A DNA stretch of 64,000 nucleotides from an uncultured Oscillospiraceae bacterium (GTDB lineage Bacteria; Bacillota; Clostridia; Oscillospirales; Ruminococcaceae): contig CAUDDP010000003.1 of assembly GCA_958448395.1 (NCBI GenBank), forward strand, positions 8,975 through 72,974, in the 5' to 3' direction. This document shows positions 55,025-64,000 of this stretch, one piece after another (positions within the stretch are counted from its first letter, which is position 1; every line of letters starts with the position of its first letter). The notes under the pieces were generated by a model. It was not told the origin of the DNA. It saw only the letters and a program-made list of their open reading frames with translations, and made no database searches. The position numbers were made by a program, and so were the translations under genes.

Positions 55025-56002
55025 ATGACGCAACCTGTACCCTTCTTGCTACATCCAGCAGGAAAAGATTATTTATGGGGCGGCAATCAGCTGCGAACGC
55101 TTTTCGGCAAACAGATTCCCTTACAACCATTGGCAGAAACATGGGAATGCTCCACGCATCCAGATGGCTGTAGCATGGTTGCTTCTGGAATCCATATGGG
55201 ACAAACACTGCAAAAGGTATTACAACAGCATCCAATGTATCTTGGGAAATATGCCAACTCGAATGGCAATCTTCCTATTTTAATCAAACTGATTGATGCT
55301 GAAAAAGACCTATCTGTACAGGTGCATCCAGATGATATCTATGCAAAAAAATATGAAAATGGACAAAATGGGAAAGCAGAGATGTGGTATGTATTAGAGG
55401 CCAAAACCGGAGCATCTCTGATATATGGCTTTTCTACTCCAATAAACCCAGATCAATTAAGTCAATATTTGCAAAATGGAACAATAGAAACTTGTCTCCA
55501 AAAAATTCCAGTAAAAAAAGGCGATGTCTTTTTCATTCCTGCCGGTACCATTCACGCCATTGGAGCAGGGATTGTGTTAGCGGAAATCCAGCAGTCTTCC
55601 AATCTCACCTATCGCTTGTATGACTATAACCGGATGGATGCACAAGGAAATAAACGACCACTGCATATTGAAAAAGCAAAAGCTGTTATGCATTTTTCCA
55701 CAACCCTGCCACCAAAAACTGAACAACCAGTCATACAGAAAAATGGCTATCAACAACAATGCCTATGCAAATGTTCCTATTTCTGTACGACGCTGCTCAC
55801 CATACAGACAACCTGCAAATTAAACGATGTGATGCCAAAACAGGATACATTTCAAGTGCTGCTTTGCATTGACGGCACTGGAACATTACAAAGTGTAGGA
55901 AACTCGCTGTCATTTCACAAGGGAGATTGTTTGTTCCTTCCAGCAAACTGTGATTGCAGTGTGATCCATGGAACCGCAAATCTGCTGCACGTCATTTGCT
56001 GA
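55025..56002 (+). CDS. manA: Mannose-6-phosphate isomerase, class I
   Basis: A 325-residue zinc-dependent cupin-fold isomerase interconverting mannose 6-phosphate and fructose 6-phosphate. The metal-binding SVQVHPDDIYAKK, the KAEMWYVLEA segment, PAGTIHAIGAGIVLAEIQQSS and YRLYDYNR are all in place. It is the short Bacillus-like form. GGGGAGG lies before the ATG. It is a single gene with a terminator at 56032-56073. Confidence 0.94.
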   Translation: MTQPVPFLLHPAGKDYLWGGNQLRTLFGKQIPLQPLAETWECSTHPDGCSMVASGIHMGQTLQKVLQQHPMYLGKYANSNGNLPILIKLIDAEKDLSVQVHPDDIYAKKYENGQNGKAEMWYVLEAKTGASLIYGFSTPINPDQLSQYLQNGTIETCLQKIPVKKGDVFFIPAGTIHAIGAGIVLAEIQQSSNLTYRLYDYNRMDAQGNKRPLHIEKAKAVMHFSTTLPPKTEQPVIQKNGYQQQCLCKCSYFCTTLLTIQTTCKLNDVMPKQDTFQVLLCIDGTGTLQSVGNSLSFHKGDCLFLPANCDCSVIHGTANLLHVIC

Positions 56003-56031
56003 ATCTTTATTTTTAAGGTATTAAATAAGAG

Positions 56032-56073
56032 GGGGAATGCTCTGCCAACATGACTGGCAAAGCATTCCCCTTT
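56032..56073. terminator. Bidirectional terminator between manA and aga
   Basis: GGGGAATGCT (56032-56041) pairs with AGCATTCCCC (56061-56070), with CTGCCA and TGGCA extending the stem. T-tracts lie on the plus side (CCCTTTC) and A-tracts before the stem serve the minus strand. Confidence 0.75.
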
Positions 56074-56086
56074 CATAAAAAATAAT

Positions 56087-58273
56087 TTATTTACTTATAA
56101 AGTGCAGAGAAACTGGATAGTAATCTCCCCATGATTTTGGAAGAAGAACACCTGCATGCATCAATGCACTGCCAGAGTAACTTGTTCCGTCTTCCAATTG
56201 ATACTTCCGGTTTGCATCCAGCCCTCGCAGGGGCACACAATACCGTACCATATTTGCTTCTGTGCGGAAAATCATACCCTGCACCAATACTTCTTTTTGA
56301 TCTTCTGAAACAAACTCCCAAATTGCATAATTGTTCTCCATTGGATTACTCAGGCGATAATACTTGCCATTATGAATCAATGGAGCATATTGCTTAAACT
56401 GCTGAATCTGCTGCTGTACGGCTTCTTTTTCTGCATCAGAAAGCAAATTCAAATCCAACTCATAGCCAAAGCTGCCTGCCATCGCTGTCACAGCACGACT
56501 TTTCAGCGGTGTTATTCGACCGGTCTGATGGTTCGGTACAACGGATACATGTGAACCAACTGCTGAAGATGGATAGAAGAAAGAGGTGCCATACTGAATA
56601 ATGGTTCTCTCATAAGCATCTGTGTCATCACTGCACCAAATCTGTGGGCAATAGTACAACATACCAGCATCAAACCGACCACCACCGCCACTGCATCCTT
56701 CAAACAATACATTAGGGAATGCAGAAGTTAGTCGCTCCAGCAGAGCATAAACACCCAGCACATACCGATGTGGCATTTCTCCTTGCCGTTCTGCTGGCAG
56801 CAGGGCGGTATACCAGTCACTGATGCTACGGTTCATATCCCATTTCACATAGGAAATATCTGCACTCCCCAAAATATCAGAAATTCTTTCATACAAGTAA
56901 TCTTGCACATCTGGATTCGTCATGTCCAGCAGCAGCTGATACCGGCTTTGCATTGGTTTTCTGCCCGGAATTTTGATTGCCCATTCTGGATGACTACGAT
57001 ATAATTCACTATCCTCAGAAATCATTTCTGGTTCAAACCAGATACCAAACTGCATCCCCAATGCTGTTATCTTGGAAACCAGATTGTTCAGACCACCTTT
57101 TAATTTCTTTTCATTGACAAACCAGTCACCCAGTCCAGAGTTATCGCTATCCCGCTTACCAAACCAACCATCATCCAGTACCAGCATATCCACACCAAGT
57201 CTTGCTGCTTCCTGTGCAATATGCAGGATTTTTTCTTCGTCAAAATCAAAATAGGTTGCTTCCCAGTTGTTAATCAGAACCGGACGTTCTGCAAACTGGT
57301 ATTTTCCACGACAAACGTGCTCCCGAATGGTTTTATGAAAACGGTGAGAGAGTGTTTCCAAACCAGTATCGCTGTATGAAAACATCACTTCTGGCGTATC
57401 AAAGGTTTCCTGTGGCTTCAATTCCCATTGGAACAAATCTGGATGAAGTCCCATTACTATTCTTGCCTGCCGCATTTGGTCATATTCGATTTTCGTTTGA
57501 AAACTGCCGCTATACAGGAATGCAGCACCAATACATCTTCCGTTGGTTTCCGTGCAATCTGGTGAACAAAGGATCACACTTGGATTTTGGTGATGACTGG
57601 ACGTCCCTCTTGTGCTGGAACTTTCTTGAATGCCGTTCAGAAGTGGCATCCGCTCTGGCATCCGTTCCATAGCATGTCTGCCATAAAAATGTATCCACTC
57701 CCATTTGCCATACGGTAAATCCAAACAAAAACTGGATGCCTTTGTCAATTTTATCGTTGTGCTGCCCAGATTAGAAATGGAGACGCAGCGTGTTAAAATA
57801 TCCAAATTTGGCAATATACCATACCGTAAAGTGACCTGTACATCGGTGGCAGTATCCTTGAGTATGATTTCCAATGTTTCTGCTTCTTCTTCCGCAGCAT
57901 AGACTGCTGGAAGTCCTTTGATGGCATATTTCCCTTTCTGAATGGTGTAAGACTGATAGCGTAAATCCAGTGCGTTGCTGCCGTCTGCATGCGTCACTGC
58001 CACTGCTGGAATCCGATAATCTCCAACCCCTTCGCAAGCATATTCCTGCGGCAATGTATTTAGAGAATACGTTCTCTGATCTTCTGCTTCGTAAGGATTA
58101 CCAGAAAACCCAACATCCGGATAATCCAGTAAATAAGACATGTCCCCTTCTATATTTGCACCATACCAGAGATGCTGCAATACACCATAAACATCCGCTT
58201 TCATTTGATAGGCAGTATGCTTTGTCCGAATGGTAAACAGTGTTTCCTTTCCCTCTGTAACTTGTATTGCCAT
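56087..58273 (-). CDS. aga: Alpha-galactosidase, GH36
   Basis: A 728-residue GH36 enzyme that removes alpha-1,6-galactose from raffinose, melibiose or stachyose. The domain order is beta-sandwich, catalytic barrel, C-terminal sandwich. The nucleophile Asp is in DISYVKWDMNRSIS, the acid/base Asp in IWCSDDTDAYER, and VLFEGCSGGGGRFDAGM and MLVLDDGWFGKRDSDN are signature segments. No signal peptide, so it acts in the cytosol on imported sugar. ATG at 58273 follows AAAGGAG; the frame also opens at GTG 58282. Last gene of the msm locus. Confidence 0.95.
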   Translation of the reverse strand: MAIQVTEGKETLFTIRTKHTAYQMKADVYGVLQHLWYGANIEGDMSYLLDYPDVGFSGNPYEAEDQRTYSLNTLPQEYACEGVGDYRIPAVAVTHADGSNALDLRYQSYTIQKGKYAIKGLPAVYAAEEEAETLEIILKDTATDVQVTLRYGILPNLDILTRCVSISNLGSTTIKLTKASSFCLDLPYGKWEWIHFYGRHAMERMPERMPLLNGIQESSSTRGTSSHHQNPSVILCSPDCTETNGRCIGAAFLYSGSFQTKIEYDQMRQARIVMGLHPDLFQWELKPQETFDTPEVMFSYSDTGLETLSHRFHKTIREHVCRGKYQFAERPVLINNWEATYFDFDEEKILHIAQEAARLGVDMLVLDDGWFGKRDSDNSGLGDWFVNEKKLKGGLNNLVSKITALGMQFGIWFEPEMISEDSELYRSHPEWAIKIPGRKPMQSRYQLLLDMTNPDVQDYLYERISDILGSADISYVKWDMNRSISDWYTALLPAERQGEMPHRYVLGVYALLERLTSAFPNVLFEGCSGGGGRFDAGMLYYCPQIWCSDDTDAYERTIIQYGTSFFYPSSAVGSHVSVVPNHQTGRITPLKSRAVTAMAGSFGYELDLNLLSDAEKEAVQQQIQQFKQYAPLIHNGKYYRLSNPMENNYAIWEFVSEDQKEVLVQGMIFRTEANMVRYCVPLRGLDANRKYQLEDGTSYSGSALMHAGVLLPKSWGDYYPVSLHFISK

Positions 58274-58306
58274 AGTATACACTCCTTTGTTTTAAATCTA
58301 TATACA

Positions 58307-58350
58307 ATTCGCATCGCATGAAACGATTTTTGTTTCCATACGATGCGAAT
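58307..58350. other. Intercistronic stem-loop between gtfA and aga
   Basis: ATTCGCATCG (58307-58316) and CGATGCGAAT (58341-58350) are a perfect 10-bp inverted repeat, and GAAAC/GTTTC inside extend the hairpin with bulges. No T-tract follows on the minus strand, so it is better seen as an mRNA processing or stability element than as a terminator. Confidence 0.55.
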
Positions 58351-58365
58351 CGCTGTTACACGCTT

Positions 58366-59775
58366 TTATCGAATTTCAAATGCATAAGTGGAAAGATTGG
58401 CATCTAGTACGATTTTATGAGACTGATAAGTTCGAACGATTTGCAACCGGTCACCTTCAGCAGTGATGGTAATCTCTCCTTCCAACGAAAATGCCGGATG
58501 GGTATTCCGCAATTCCATCAATTTCTTCAGTTTCTGCACCACTGGACGCTTCTGCTCCTCTGCTACTTCTTCAGCACTGTAGTAATGCCGATTGATGTCA
58601 CGGCCATTTTTAGTGCGTTCCATCAGAGCAATATCATTGCTCCCAGCCAGCATCCCCACATAATAAACCTGTGGAATACCCGGTGCAAAGAACTGAATGG
58701 CTCTTGCCAGCAGATAGGCATCATCATCGTTGCCCAATGCAGAATAGTAAGTGGTATTGACCTGATAAATGTCCAGATTATTGTACGCCTCAGAACTGTA
58801 AATTTTCTTTACATTTGCCCCTTGCTGATACATCTGTTCCTTTACCTTTTCAATTTCCGCATCTGGCAGCAAATCCTTCACGTCTACAATTCCAATGCCA
58901 TCATGCGTATCCAGTGTCGTGAATTGATGCATCGGACAGCGTTCCAGCCATTGCTGCAAATAAACGCCTGTGTGATTGTACAATGCATGCAAGGTCAAAA
59001 CTGGCAATGCAAAATCATAAATCCAGAAACCTTTATCTGCAATCTTCATGGGTATGGTATAATGTTCATGAATTTCTGGTAGAATTTCTGCACCTTCTGC
59101 TTTAACAATTGTTTCAATTTCATAGAGCAACTCCCAGATATCTGGCTCTATGAAAAAGCAGCTGGTATTTTCTTTCTTCACAGCATAAGCAAACGCATCC
59201 AGACGAATTACAGCTGCACCATGCTGACACATATCCTGTACGGTTTTGTGGATAAAATCCTTAGTTGGTTTCTTAGTAACATCCAAATCAATCTGCTCTT
59301 CGCAGAACGTACACCAGACTTTTTCTTTGCTGCCATCTGCAAATTCTGCTTCAATGTATGGTGCACGAGGCTTCCGCTTGTAGATTTTATCTATCTGCTT
59401 CTGTGTCGGCTCCCCATTTTCCCAAAAATCTCGATAACGGATGAAAAAGTCTTTATATGCAGATTGATTTTTCTTCTGCAAAAAATCCTGAAAATATGCG
59501 GAATGTGCAGAGATGTGATTCACCATAAAGTCAAACATCAAGTAATATTCTTTTCCTAATGCTTCTACATCGGCGAATGTTCCAAATGCCGGATCCACTT
59601 TGTCATAGCACATTGGTGCAAAACCACGATCGGCAGAAGACGGAAAGAACGGAAGAATATGCACACCACCAACAGCTTTCTGATAATACTGGTTCAGCAG
59701 TGTATGCAAGTCCTGCAAATTGTTTCCCATGCTGTCTGCATAGGTAATCAACATAATTTCATTTTTTAATTTCAT
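58366..59775 (-). CDS. gtfA: Sucrose phosphorylase, GH13 subfamily 18
   Basis: A 469-residue GH13 enzyme converting sucrose and phosphate to glucose 1-phosphate and fructose. The nucleophile Asp is in IRLDAFAYA, the acid/base Glu in LPEIHEHYT and the transition-state Asp in LDTHDGIG; VGGVHILPFFPSSADRGFAP is typical of the family. Placed in the msm order it handles the sucrose left when Aga trims raffinose. It could prefer sucrose 6'-phosphate or glucosylglycerate like some relatives, but the context favours sucrose. Confidence 0.9.
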   Translation of the reverse strand: MKLKNEIMLITYADSMGNNLQDLHTLLNQYYQKAVGGVHILPFFPSSADRGFAPMCYDKVDPAFGTFADVEALGKEYYLMFDFMVNHISAHSAYFQDFLQKKNQSAYKDFFIRYRDFWENGEPTQKQIDKIYKRKPRAPYIEAEFADGSKEKVWCTFCEEQIDLDVTKKPTKDFIHKTVQDMCQHGAAVIRLDAFAYAVKKENTSCFFIEPDIWELLYEIETIVKAEGAEILPEIHEHYTIPMKIADKGFWIYDFALPVLTLHALYNHTGVYLQQWLERCPMHQFTTLDTHDGIGIVDVKDLLPDAEIEKVKEQMYQQGANVKKIYSSEAYNNLDIYQVNTTYYSALGNDDDAYLLARAIQFFAPGIPQVYYVGMLAGSNDIALMERTKNGRDINRHYYSAEEVAEEQKRPVVQKLKKLMELRNTHPAFSLEGEITITAEGDRLQIVRTYQSHKIVLDANLSTYAFEIR

Positions 59776-59783
59776 ACCTCATC

Positions 59784-60632
59784 TTATCCTTTCACAGCAC
59801 CATTTGCAACACCGTTCAAAATCTGTTTTTGACAAATGATATAGAAAATCAAAATTGGAATCAATGCCAGCAAGTAAGAGGCAAATGCCAGATTGTAATT
59901 TGTACCAAACTGTGTCTGGAAATTCAGCTGTGCCAACGGTAGTGTCGTTCCGCTATTGCCGGACATGATAACCAGCGGTGTCATAACGTCATTCCAAGTA
60001 CCCAATGCTGTTAAAACAGCAACAGTTGCGTGCATCGGCTTCATCATTGGGAAAATAACTGTCCAATAAGTTTTCCAAGTCGAGGCTCCATCAATTTCTG
60101 CTGCTTCTTCCATTGCCATTGGAATATTTTTCAGATAGCCACTGTACAGCATTACATTGATAGGCATATAAAATACTAAATATAGTAGAATAACACCAAG
60201 TCGATTGTCTAAACTGAGAATTGCAGTCTCTTTTACCAGTGGCATCATTAGAATTGCAAACGGTACAAACATACCACTGACAATATAGAAGTAAATGAAC
60301 CGATAGCCTTTTTTTCTTGCCATATTTCTGCCGATTACATACCCAGCCAGTGAGTGAATCAACAAAGCCAATACGATGGTGGAAACGGTAATCAGTACAC
60401 TATTTCCAAGGGTATGCCAGAAATTTGTAACTCTCATCGCTTCCTTAAAGTTATCCAACTTCCAACTGCTCGGAAACGCCAGTGCACCTGCAACATCATT
60501 GGTCATTTCGCTCGGATTTTTAAATGCGATCATTACCGTCATGTACAACGGAAAAAGAATGGTGAGGCAGCCCAAGAATAACAAGACCGTAATAAGCACA
60601 TTAGAGCCACCGATTTTTTTTGCCTTTCTCAT
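59784..60632 (-). CDS. msmG: Sugar ABC transporter permease, MsmG/MalG-like
   Basis: A 282-residue permease with six membrane helices and the EAA loop EEAAEIDGASTWKTYWTVIFP, split around the coupling helix. Its C-terminus NGVANGAVKG is typical of the MalG group. The start overlaps the msmF stop by 4 bp. It works with MsmF and MsmE to import alpha-galactosides; the ATPase is not encoded here. Confidence 0.93.
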   Translation of the reverse strand: MRKAKKIGGSNVLITVLLFLGCLTILFPLYMTVMIAFKNPSEMTNDVAGALAFPSSWKLDNFKEAMRVTNFWHTLGNSVLITVSTIVLALLIHSLAGYVIGRNMARKKGYRFIYFYIVSGMFVPFAILMMPLVKETAILSLDNRLGVILLYLVFYMPINVMLYSGYLKNIPMAMEEAAEIDGASTWKTYWTVIFPMMKPMHATVAVLTALGTWNDVMTPLVIMSGNSGTTLPLAQLNFQTQFGTNYNLAFASYLLALIPILIFYIICQKQILNGVANGAVKG

Positions 60633-61510
60633 AGCTGTTCCTCCTTCTTATTTGTCATCTTCAGTTGTATTACAGAGAATGCAACAATTACAATAAAGAA
60701 TACTACGGCATTTGCACACTGATAACCGAACTGTCCGCCATCCATACCGTTTTTATAAATCAAGTAGGAAATGGACTCCGTGCTCTGGGCTGGTCCACCC
60801 TTTGTCAAAGACATGATTTGGTCGAATACCATCAGCATATTTTTCGTGCTCAATACCAGATTGATAGACACAAATGGCATCAGCATTGGCAGTGTCAATT
60901 TCCAGAATGTTTGCCATGGATTTGCACCATCAATCATACCTGCTTCATAAATATCAGTGGGAATGGTTTGCAAACCGGAAATGTAAATAATGGTATTCAT
61001 TGCAACCGCCTGCCAAACCCCAACAACCAGTACGCCAATCCATGCGTATTTTTCACTTGCCAAGATACTATTTTCCAAGAATCCAATGTGCATTGCCTTT
61101 GCAGCTGCTGGAATGATATAAGTGAAAATAAAACTGAAAATATAACCAATGATCAATCCACCCAAAATGTTCGGTACAAAATACATGCCACGCAGCAGAC
61201 TCTTGCAACGGATTTTGCTGTTCAAGCCCATTGCCAGCAACAAACTCAGTACATTGATTAAAATGGTGCCTGCTATTGCATATTTAAAGGTGAACAGATA
61301 GGAATTCAACACTCTGGAATCGGAAAAGAGATCGACATAATTTCGAAACCCAACGAAATCAAAATCACCATATCCCCTATAATTTGTGAAGCTGTAAAAT
61401 GCACCTGTAATCAACGGCAGTGTATTAAACAAAAAGAACAAAATCACAATGGGCGTGATGATGGCAAAGAACGTTTTATCCTTGCTTGATGCGGCTTTTT
61501 TCGTTTTCAT
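60629..61510 (-). CDS. msmF: Sugar ABC transporter permease, MsmF/MalF-like
   Basis: A 293-residue permease with six helices. The EAA-type loop is DIYEAGMIDGANPWQTFWKLT, and the N-terminal segment LPLITGAFYSFTNYRGYGD is typical of the family. It is directly adjacent to msmE and overlaps msmG. Confidence 0.93.
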   Translation of the reverse strand: MKTKKAASSKDKTFFAIITPIVILFFLFNTLPLITGAFYSFTNYRGYGDFDFVGFRNYVDLFSDSRVLNSYLFTFKYAIAGTILINVLSLLLAMGLNSKIRCKSLLRGMYFVPNILGGLIIGYIFSFIFTYIIPAAAKAMHIGFLENSILASEKYAWIGVLVVGVWQAVAMNTIIYISGLQTIPTDIYEAGMIDGANPWQTFWKLTLPMLMPFVSINLVLSTKNMLMVFDQIMSLTKGGPAQSTESISYLIYKNGMDGGQFGYQCANAVVFFIVIVAFSVIQLKMTNKKEEQL

Positions 61511-62806
61511 TTATTGTTCCCCCTTTTCTTCCTCATACTTCTTGACCTTCGCAATCAGATCCCGATTATAACGCACCCATTCCTTATCAAACCGGTTCAG
61601 GAATGTATCCACTGCATCTGCATTGCCATCCATCAGGAAAGTCTGAATCAATGCATCCGCACTCATTTCACTCGGATAATGGTGGTCATGGAAGTCAGAC
61701 ATACGATCTTCCTGAATATAACGCTGCATACCATCCAGCATGGAAGGCAGTGTAAATTCGCCTTCCTTACATGGTACCGCATTTTGATTATTCAAATAAA
61801 TCTGAATCGTTTCATCCTCATATAAGAATCGAAGCACCTCATAAACAGCTTCCTTGTTTTTAGTTTCCTTCATAACACAAAACTGTAAGTCTACACCAGA
61901 ATTCAGCACATTATCCGCTTCCTTATCATTTGCTGGAAATGTAAAGGAATCAATATTGATATCTGGATTGACCGACTGAATCTGTGGTACGGCATAACTG
62001 CCGATGACATACATGGCAGATTCCCCTCTTGCAAATGCAGTACAAGCATCATTATAGCTGTATGCATACGGATTGGGTTCACAGTAATCCAGTAGTGTCT
62101 TCATCTTTTCAGCCACTTCTCTGTAAGCAATAGAAAATGTAGTATTCCCTGCATTTACTTCGCTACAGGTATCTGGTGCTGCCAGACCAACTGCCAAAGC
62201 ATTCCATGGTGCAAGACAGGTCCATGTATCTTTAAATCCAAAATAAAGAGGATACAGACCAGTAGATTGAATGTCATCGCACAGATTTGTAAACTCGTCC
62301 CATGTTTCTGGAATCTCCCAGCCATTTTCTTGGAAAATATCCTTATTGTAGAGAATACCAGCACAGTTTGCTACATATGGCAATGCATAAACGCCATCCT
62401 TTGGAATCAGCTCCAGTTCTTCTTCCATGTCCAGATAAGCCTGTTTTACATCTGCAATGCCCTCAAAGTCTGAAATATCCATAAACAAGTTGGCATCCAA
62501 AAAATTGGAATAGTTCATGTCACCACCAATGCCAACAATATCTGGATAATCCTCTCGAATCAAGCGAGTCTTCAAAACCGTTACTGCTTCATTCGGTGAT
62601 TGAATTGTGAGATGGATATCATCATGCGTAGCATTAAAACGTTCCTCCATCTCTTCAAATGCTGCAACTGCTTCCGGCTTGTACTGAAGCAATTCTACCT
62701 CAATTTTTCCGTCGTGCGTTTTGCCGGTATCGCATCCTTGCAATAACAACGTGGAAAGAGAAATGCCCGCCAGAATCAAACTACAGATTGCATTTCTTTT
62801 TTTCAT
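61511..62806 (-). CDS. msmE: Sugar-binding lipoprotein MsmE
   Basis: A 431-residue family 1 extracellular solute-binding protein. It has a lipoprotein signal with lipobox LLQGC (residues 21-25), then the two-lobe sugar-binding fold (VGIGGDMNYSNFLDANLFMDI, GVYALPYVANCAGILYNKDIF and NGWEIPETWDEFTNLCDDIQ). Likely ligand is raffinose or a related alpha-galactoside, inferred from Aga and GtfA. Its promoter is at 62860-62889. Confidence 0.93.
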   Translation of the reverse strand: MKKRNAICSLILAGISLSTLLLQGCDTGKTHDGKIEVELLQYKPEAVAAFEEMEERFNATHDDIHLTIQSPNEAVTVLKTRLIREDYPDIVGIGGDMNYSNFLDANLFMDISDFEGIADVKQAYLDMEEELELIPKDGVYALPYVANCAGILYNKDIFQENGWEIPETWDEFTNLCDDIQSTGLYPLYFGFKDTWTCLAPWNALAVGLAAPDTCSEVNAGNTTFSIAYREVAEKMKTLLDYCEPNPYAYSYNDACTAFARGESAMYVIGSYAVPQIQSVNPDINIDSFTFPANDKEADNVLNSGVDLQFCVMKETKNKEAVYEVLRFLYEDETIQIYLNNQNAVPCKEGEFTLPSMLDGMQRYIQEDRMSDFHDHHYPSEMSADALIQTFLMDGNADAVDTFLNRFDKEWVRYNRDLIAKVKKYEEEKGEQ

Positions 62807-62832
62807 GGTATTTCTTCCTCCTTTTGCGTTTC

Positions 62833-62889
62833 GTAACGTTACTGTTGTTTTGTGACTTTATTATAACATGCCAATTTGCGTGCTGTAAA
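62833..62889 (-). promoter_or_regulatory. msmE promoter and palindromic operator-like site
   Basis: Minus strand TTTACA (62889-62884), 18 bases, TATAAT (62865-62860). About 11-20 bases into the transcript lies the perfect palindrome GTAACGTTAC (62833-62842), which resembles operators of LacI/GalR-type repressors more than AraC half-sites. Confidence 0.6.
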
Positions 62890-62951
62890 TAGTATAAATC
62901 AACAGTAATCATATCATTATGCTACTTTTATGCGAATATCAAAAATTCATA

Positions 62952-62980
62952 TTGCATTTTGGCATATTGTGTGTTATACT
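62952..62980 (+). promoter_or_regulatory. Promoter of msmR
   Basis: TTGCAT (62952-62957), 17 bases, TATACT (62975-62980), divergent from the msmE promoter about 63 bases away. Confidence 0.6.
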
Positions 62981-63027
62981 AGAAGCAGCAAACTTTTTAA
63001 CTGTGTTTTTATGAAAGGGAAACAAAA

Positions 63028-63918
63028 ATGAAAGACCTAATTTTTTCTGTGTTCCCAAATGAAAATTTTGTAGATCTAGGCTTATATCAGTTCGGTTGGG
63101 AACAATGCAAACCTGCACATTCCTTTGGTCCGGCGGCTCGCAATCATTATTTATTCCACTATATTATTTCTGGTACGGGTACTTTTATCTCAACAGATGA
63201 ACATGGTAAAACAAATACATTTTCCATTAAGAGTATGCAGGGATTCATGATTTTTCCAAATCAGATTACAACGTATATTGCGGATAAAGAACTGCCTTGG
63301 GAATATGTCTGGATTGAATTTGACGGATTGCGTGTGAAATCCATTTTAGAATCTGCCGGTATTACTATCAAGAATCCGATTTATCGTGCAAAATCAAAGA
63401 ATTTGCGGAATGATATGATGAACGAAATGATGTACATCACAAAAAATAGTCATTCTTCTCCCATTCATTTAATTGGTCATCTTTATCTATTCTTAGACTA
63501 CCTTACCCGTTCCAGTGCAACCATGGCTTTTTCCAACAGTGGAAGCAGTCTGCGGGATTTCTATATTCATGAGGCATTGGTTTTTATTGAGCACAACTTT
63601 CAGAATGATATTTCCGTAGAGGATATTGCAAATGTCTGTGGATTGAATCGCACCTATTTTGGTAAAATTTTTAAAAAGGCAATTGGAAAGTCACCGCAGG
63701 AATTTCTGTTAAATTATCGTATGCTAAAAGCTACAGAACTTCTGAGGCTTACGAAACTCTCTATCAGTGATATCAGCAATGCCGTCGGCTACGCCAATCC
63801 ACTTCATTTTTCCAGAGCATTTAAAAATATTTACAACGTTTCTCCAAGGGAATGGCGAAATCAAAATCAAATATTCCTATCAGAACAATCCACCTTTCCT
63901 TCAGAACATGATTTATGA
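63028..63918 (+). CDS. msmR: AraC family regulator of the alpha-galactoside locus (MsmR-like)
   Basis: A 296-residue AraC/XylS regulator. A cupin-type sugar-sensing domain occupies residues 1 to about 160 (FHYIISGTGTFIS, FPNQITTYIAD). Two helix-turn-helix motifs fill the C-terminus: VEDIANVCGLNRTYFGKIFK and ISDISNAVGYANPLHFSRAF. It is divergent from msmE, the usual position for the activator of the raffinose operon. The remaining 82 bases of the window hold no gene that I can support. Confidence 0.9.
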   Translation: MKDLIFSVFPNENFVDLGLYQFGWEQCKPAHSFGPAARNHYLFHYIISGTGTFISTDEHGKTNTFSIKSMQGFMIFPNQITTYIADKELPWEYVWIEFDGLRVKSILESAGITIKNPIYRAKSKNLRNDMMNEMMYITKNSHSSPIHLIGHLYLFLDYLTRSSATMAFSNSGSSLRDFYIHEALVFIEHNFQNDISVEDIANVCGLNRTYFGKIFKKAIGKSPQEFLLNYRMLKATELLRLTKLSISDISNAVGYANPLHFSRAFKNIYNVSPREWRNQNQIFLSEQSTFPSEHDL

Positions 63919-64000
63919 TATGCTAAAAATGCCTGCTTATTCTACATTAGTATTACAGTTGTAAAAAGTGAAATTTCCAATGACAAACAGAAGCAGTAAG

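Noticed and set aside
56087..62806. The msm locus as a broken operon because it lacks an ATPase gene
   Set aside because: Sugar ABC importers of this type commonly share an unlinked MsmK-type ATPase, so its absence is expected.

Overview
The window looks like a chromosomal stretch from a low-GC Clostridia, most likely of the Ruminococcus/Oscillospiraceae group. The reasons are LL-diaminopimelate aminotransferase (DapL), a GatCAB amidotransferase operon with an archaeal-type AspRS, three T-box riboswitches, clean TTGACA-17-TATAAT promoters, AGGAGG ribosome-binding sites and a raffinose-type sugar locus. Gene density is high, and I see no rRNA, tRNA, CRISPR array, insertion sequence, phage or conjugative gene. 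The genus-level guess is inference. The gene calls rest on recognised family motifs.

Layout. 1-3.6 kb (minus): dapF, dapL, an ACT protein and a PFL protein, the last cut by the window edge. 3.7-9.3 kb (plus): gatC, gatA, a single ORF fusing GatB to an archaeal-type aspartyl-tRNA synthetase, and a small alarmone synthetase. 9.3-11.8 kb (plus): a CarD-like regulator behind a promoter and terminator leader, then a TrpB2-type tryptophan synthase beta chain under a T-box with a UGG (Trp) specifier. 11.9-18.7 kb (minus): an EF-G-like GTPase, an M18 aminopeptidase, and the operon DUF951-prfA-tsaC-coaE. 19-26.8 kb: an orphan protein, an S1-domain protein, folC, valS with a Val T-box, an S41-type membrane protein and an RNHCP zinc-binding protein. 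27-29.3 kb (minus): a polar amino-acid ABC importer. 29.4-34.7 kb (plus): pcrA, an amidohydrolase and pyruvate kinase. 34.8-46.2 kb (minus): an LTA-synthase-like enzyme, a PHP phosphoesterase, a DHHW/AlgJ-like protein with its MBOAT partner, rnmV, holA, comEC, a phosphoribosyltransferase and two PH-like membrane proteins. 46.2-49.5 kb (minus): a HIT protein and alaS with an Ala T-box. 49.6-54.8 kb (minus): a MacAB-like ABC exporter with two adaptors. 55-56 kb: manA. 56-64 kb: an alpha-galactoside locus (msmR divergent from msmEFG-gtfA-aga).

How the genes work together. Much of the window serves aminoacyl-tRNA supply and translation: GatCAB with AspRS for Asn-tRNA (and probably Gln-tRNA), ValRS, AlaRS, RF1, the threonylcarbamoyl-AMP synthase, an EF-G paralogue and a (p)ppGpp synthetase. 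Three transcripts read tRNA charging directly through T-boxes (Trp, Val, Ala). The msm locus should import raffinose, melibiose or related sugars, release galactose with Aga and phosphorolyse sucrose with GtfA. Its ATPase is not present and presumably is a shared MsmK-type subunit elsewhere.

Most unusual items: (1) the covalent GatB-AspRS fusion, a built-in transamidosome; (2) an adjacent MBOAT/DHHW O-acyltransferase pair in which both proteins appear to have lost every catalytic residue of their families while staying intact; (3) an EF-G-like GTPase with Met at the catalytic His position; (4) an efflux adaptor with a roughly 220-residue insertion between its coiled-coil arms; (5) a promoter-terminator leader before the carD-like gene.
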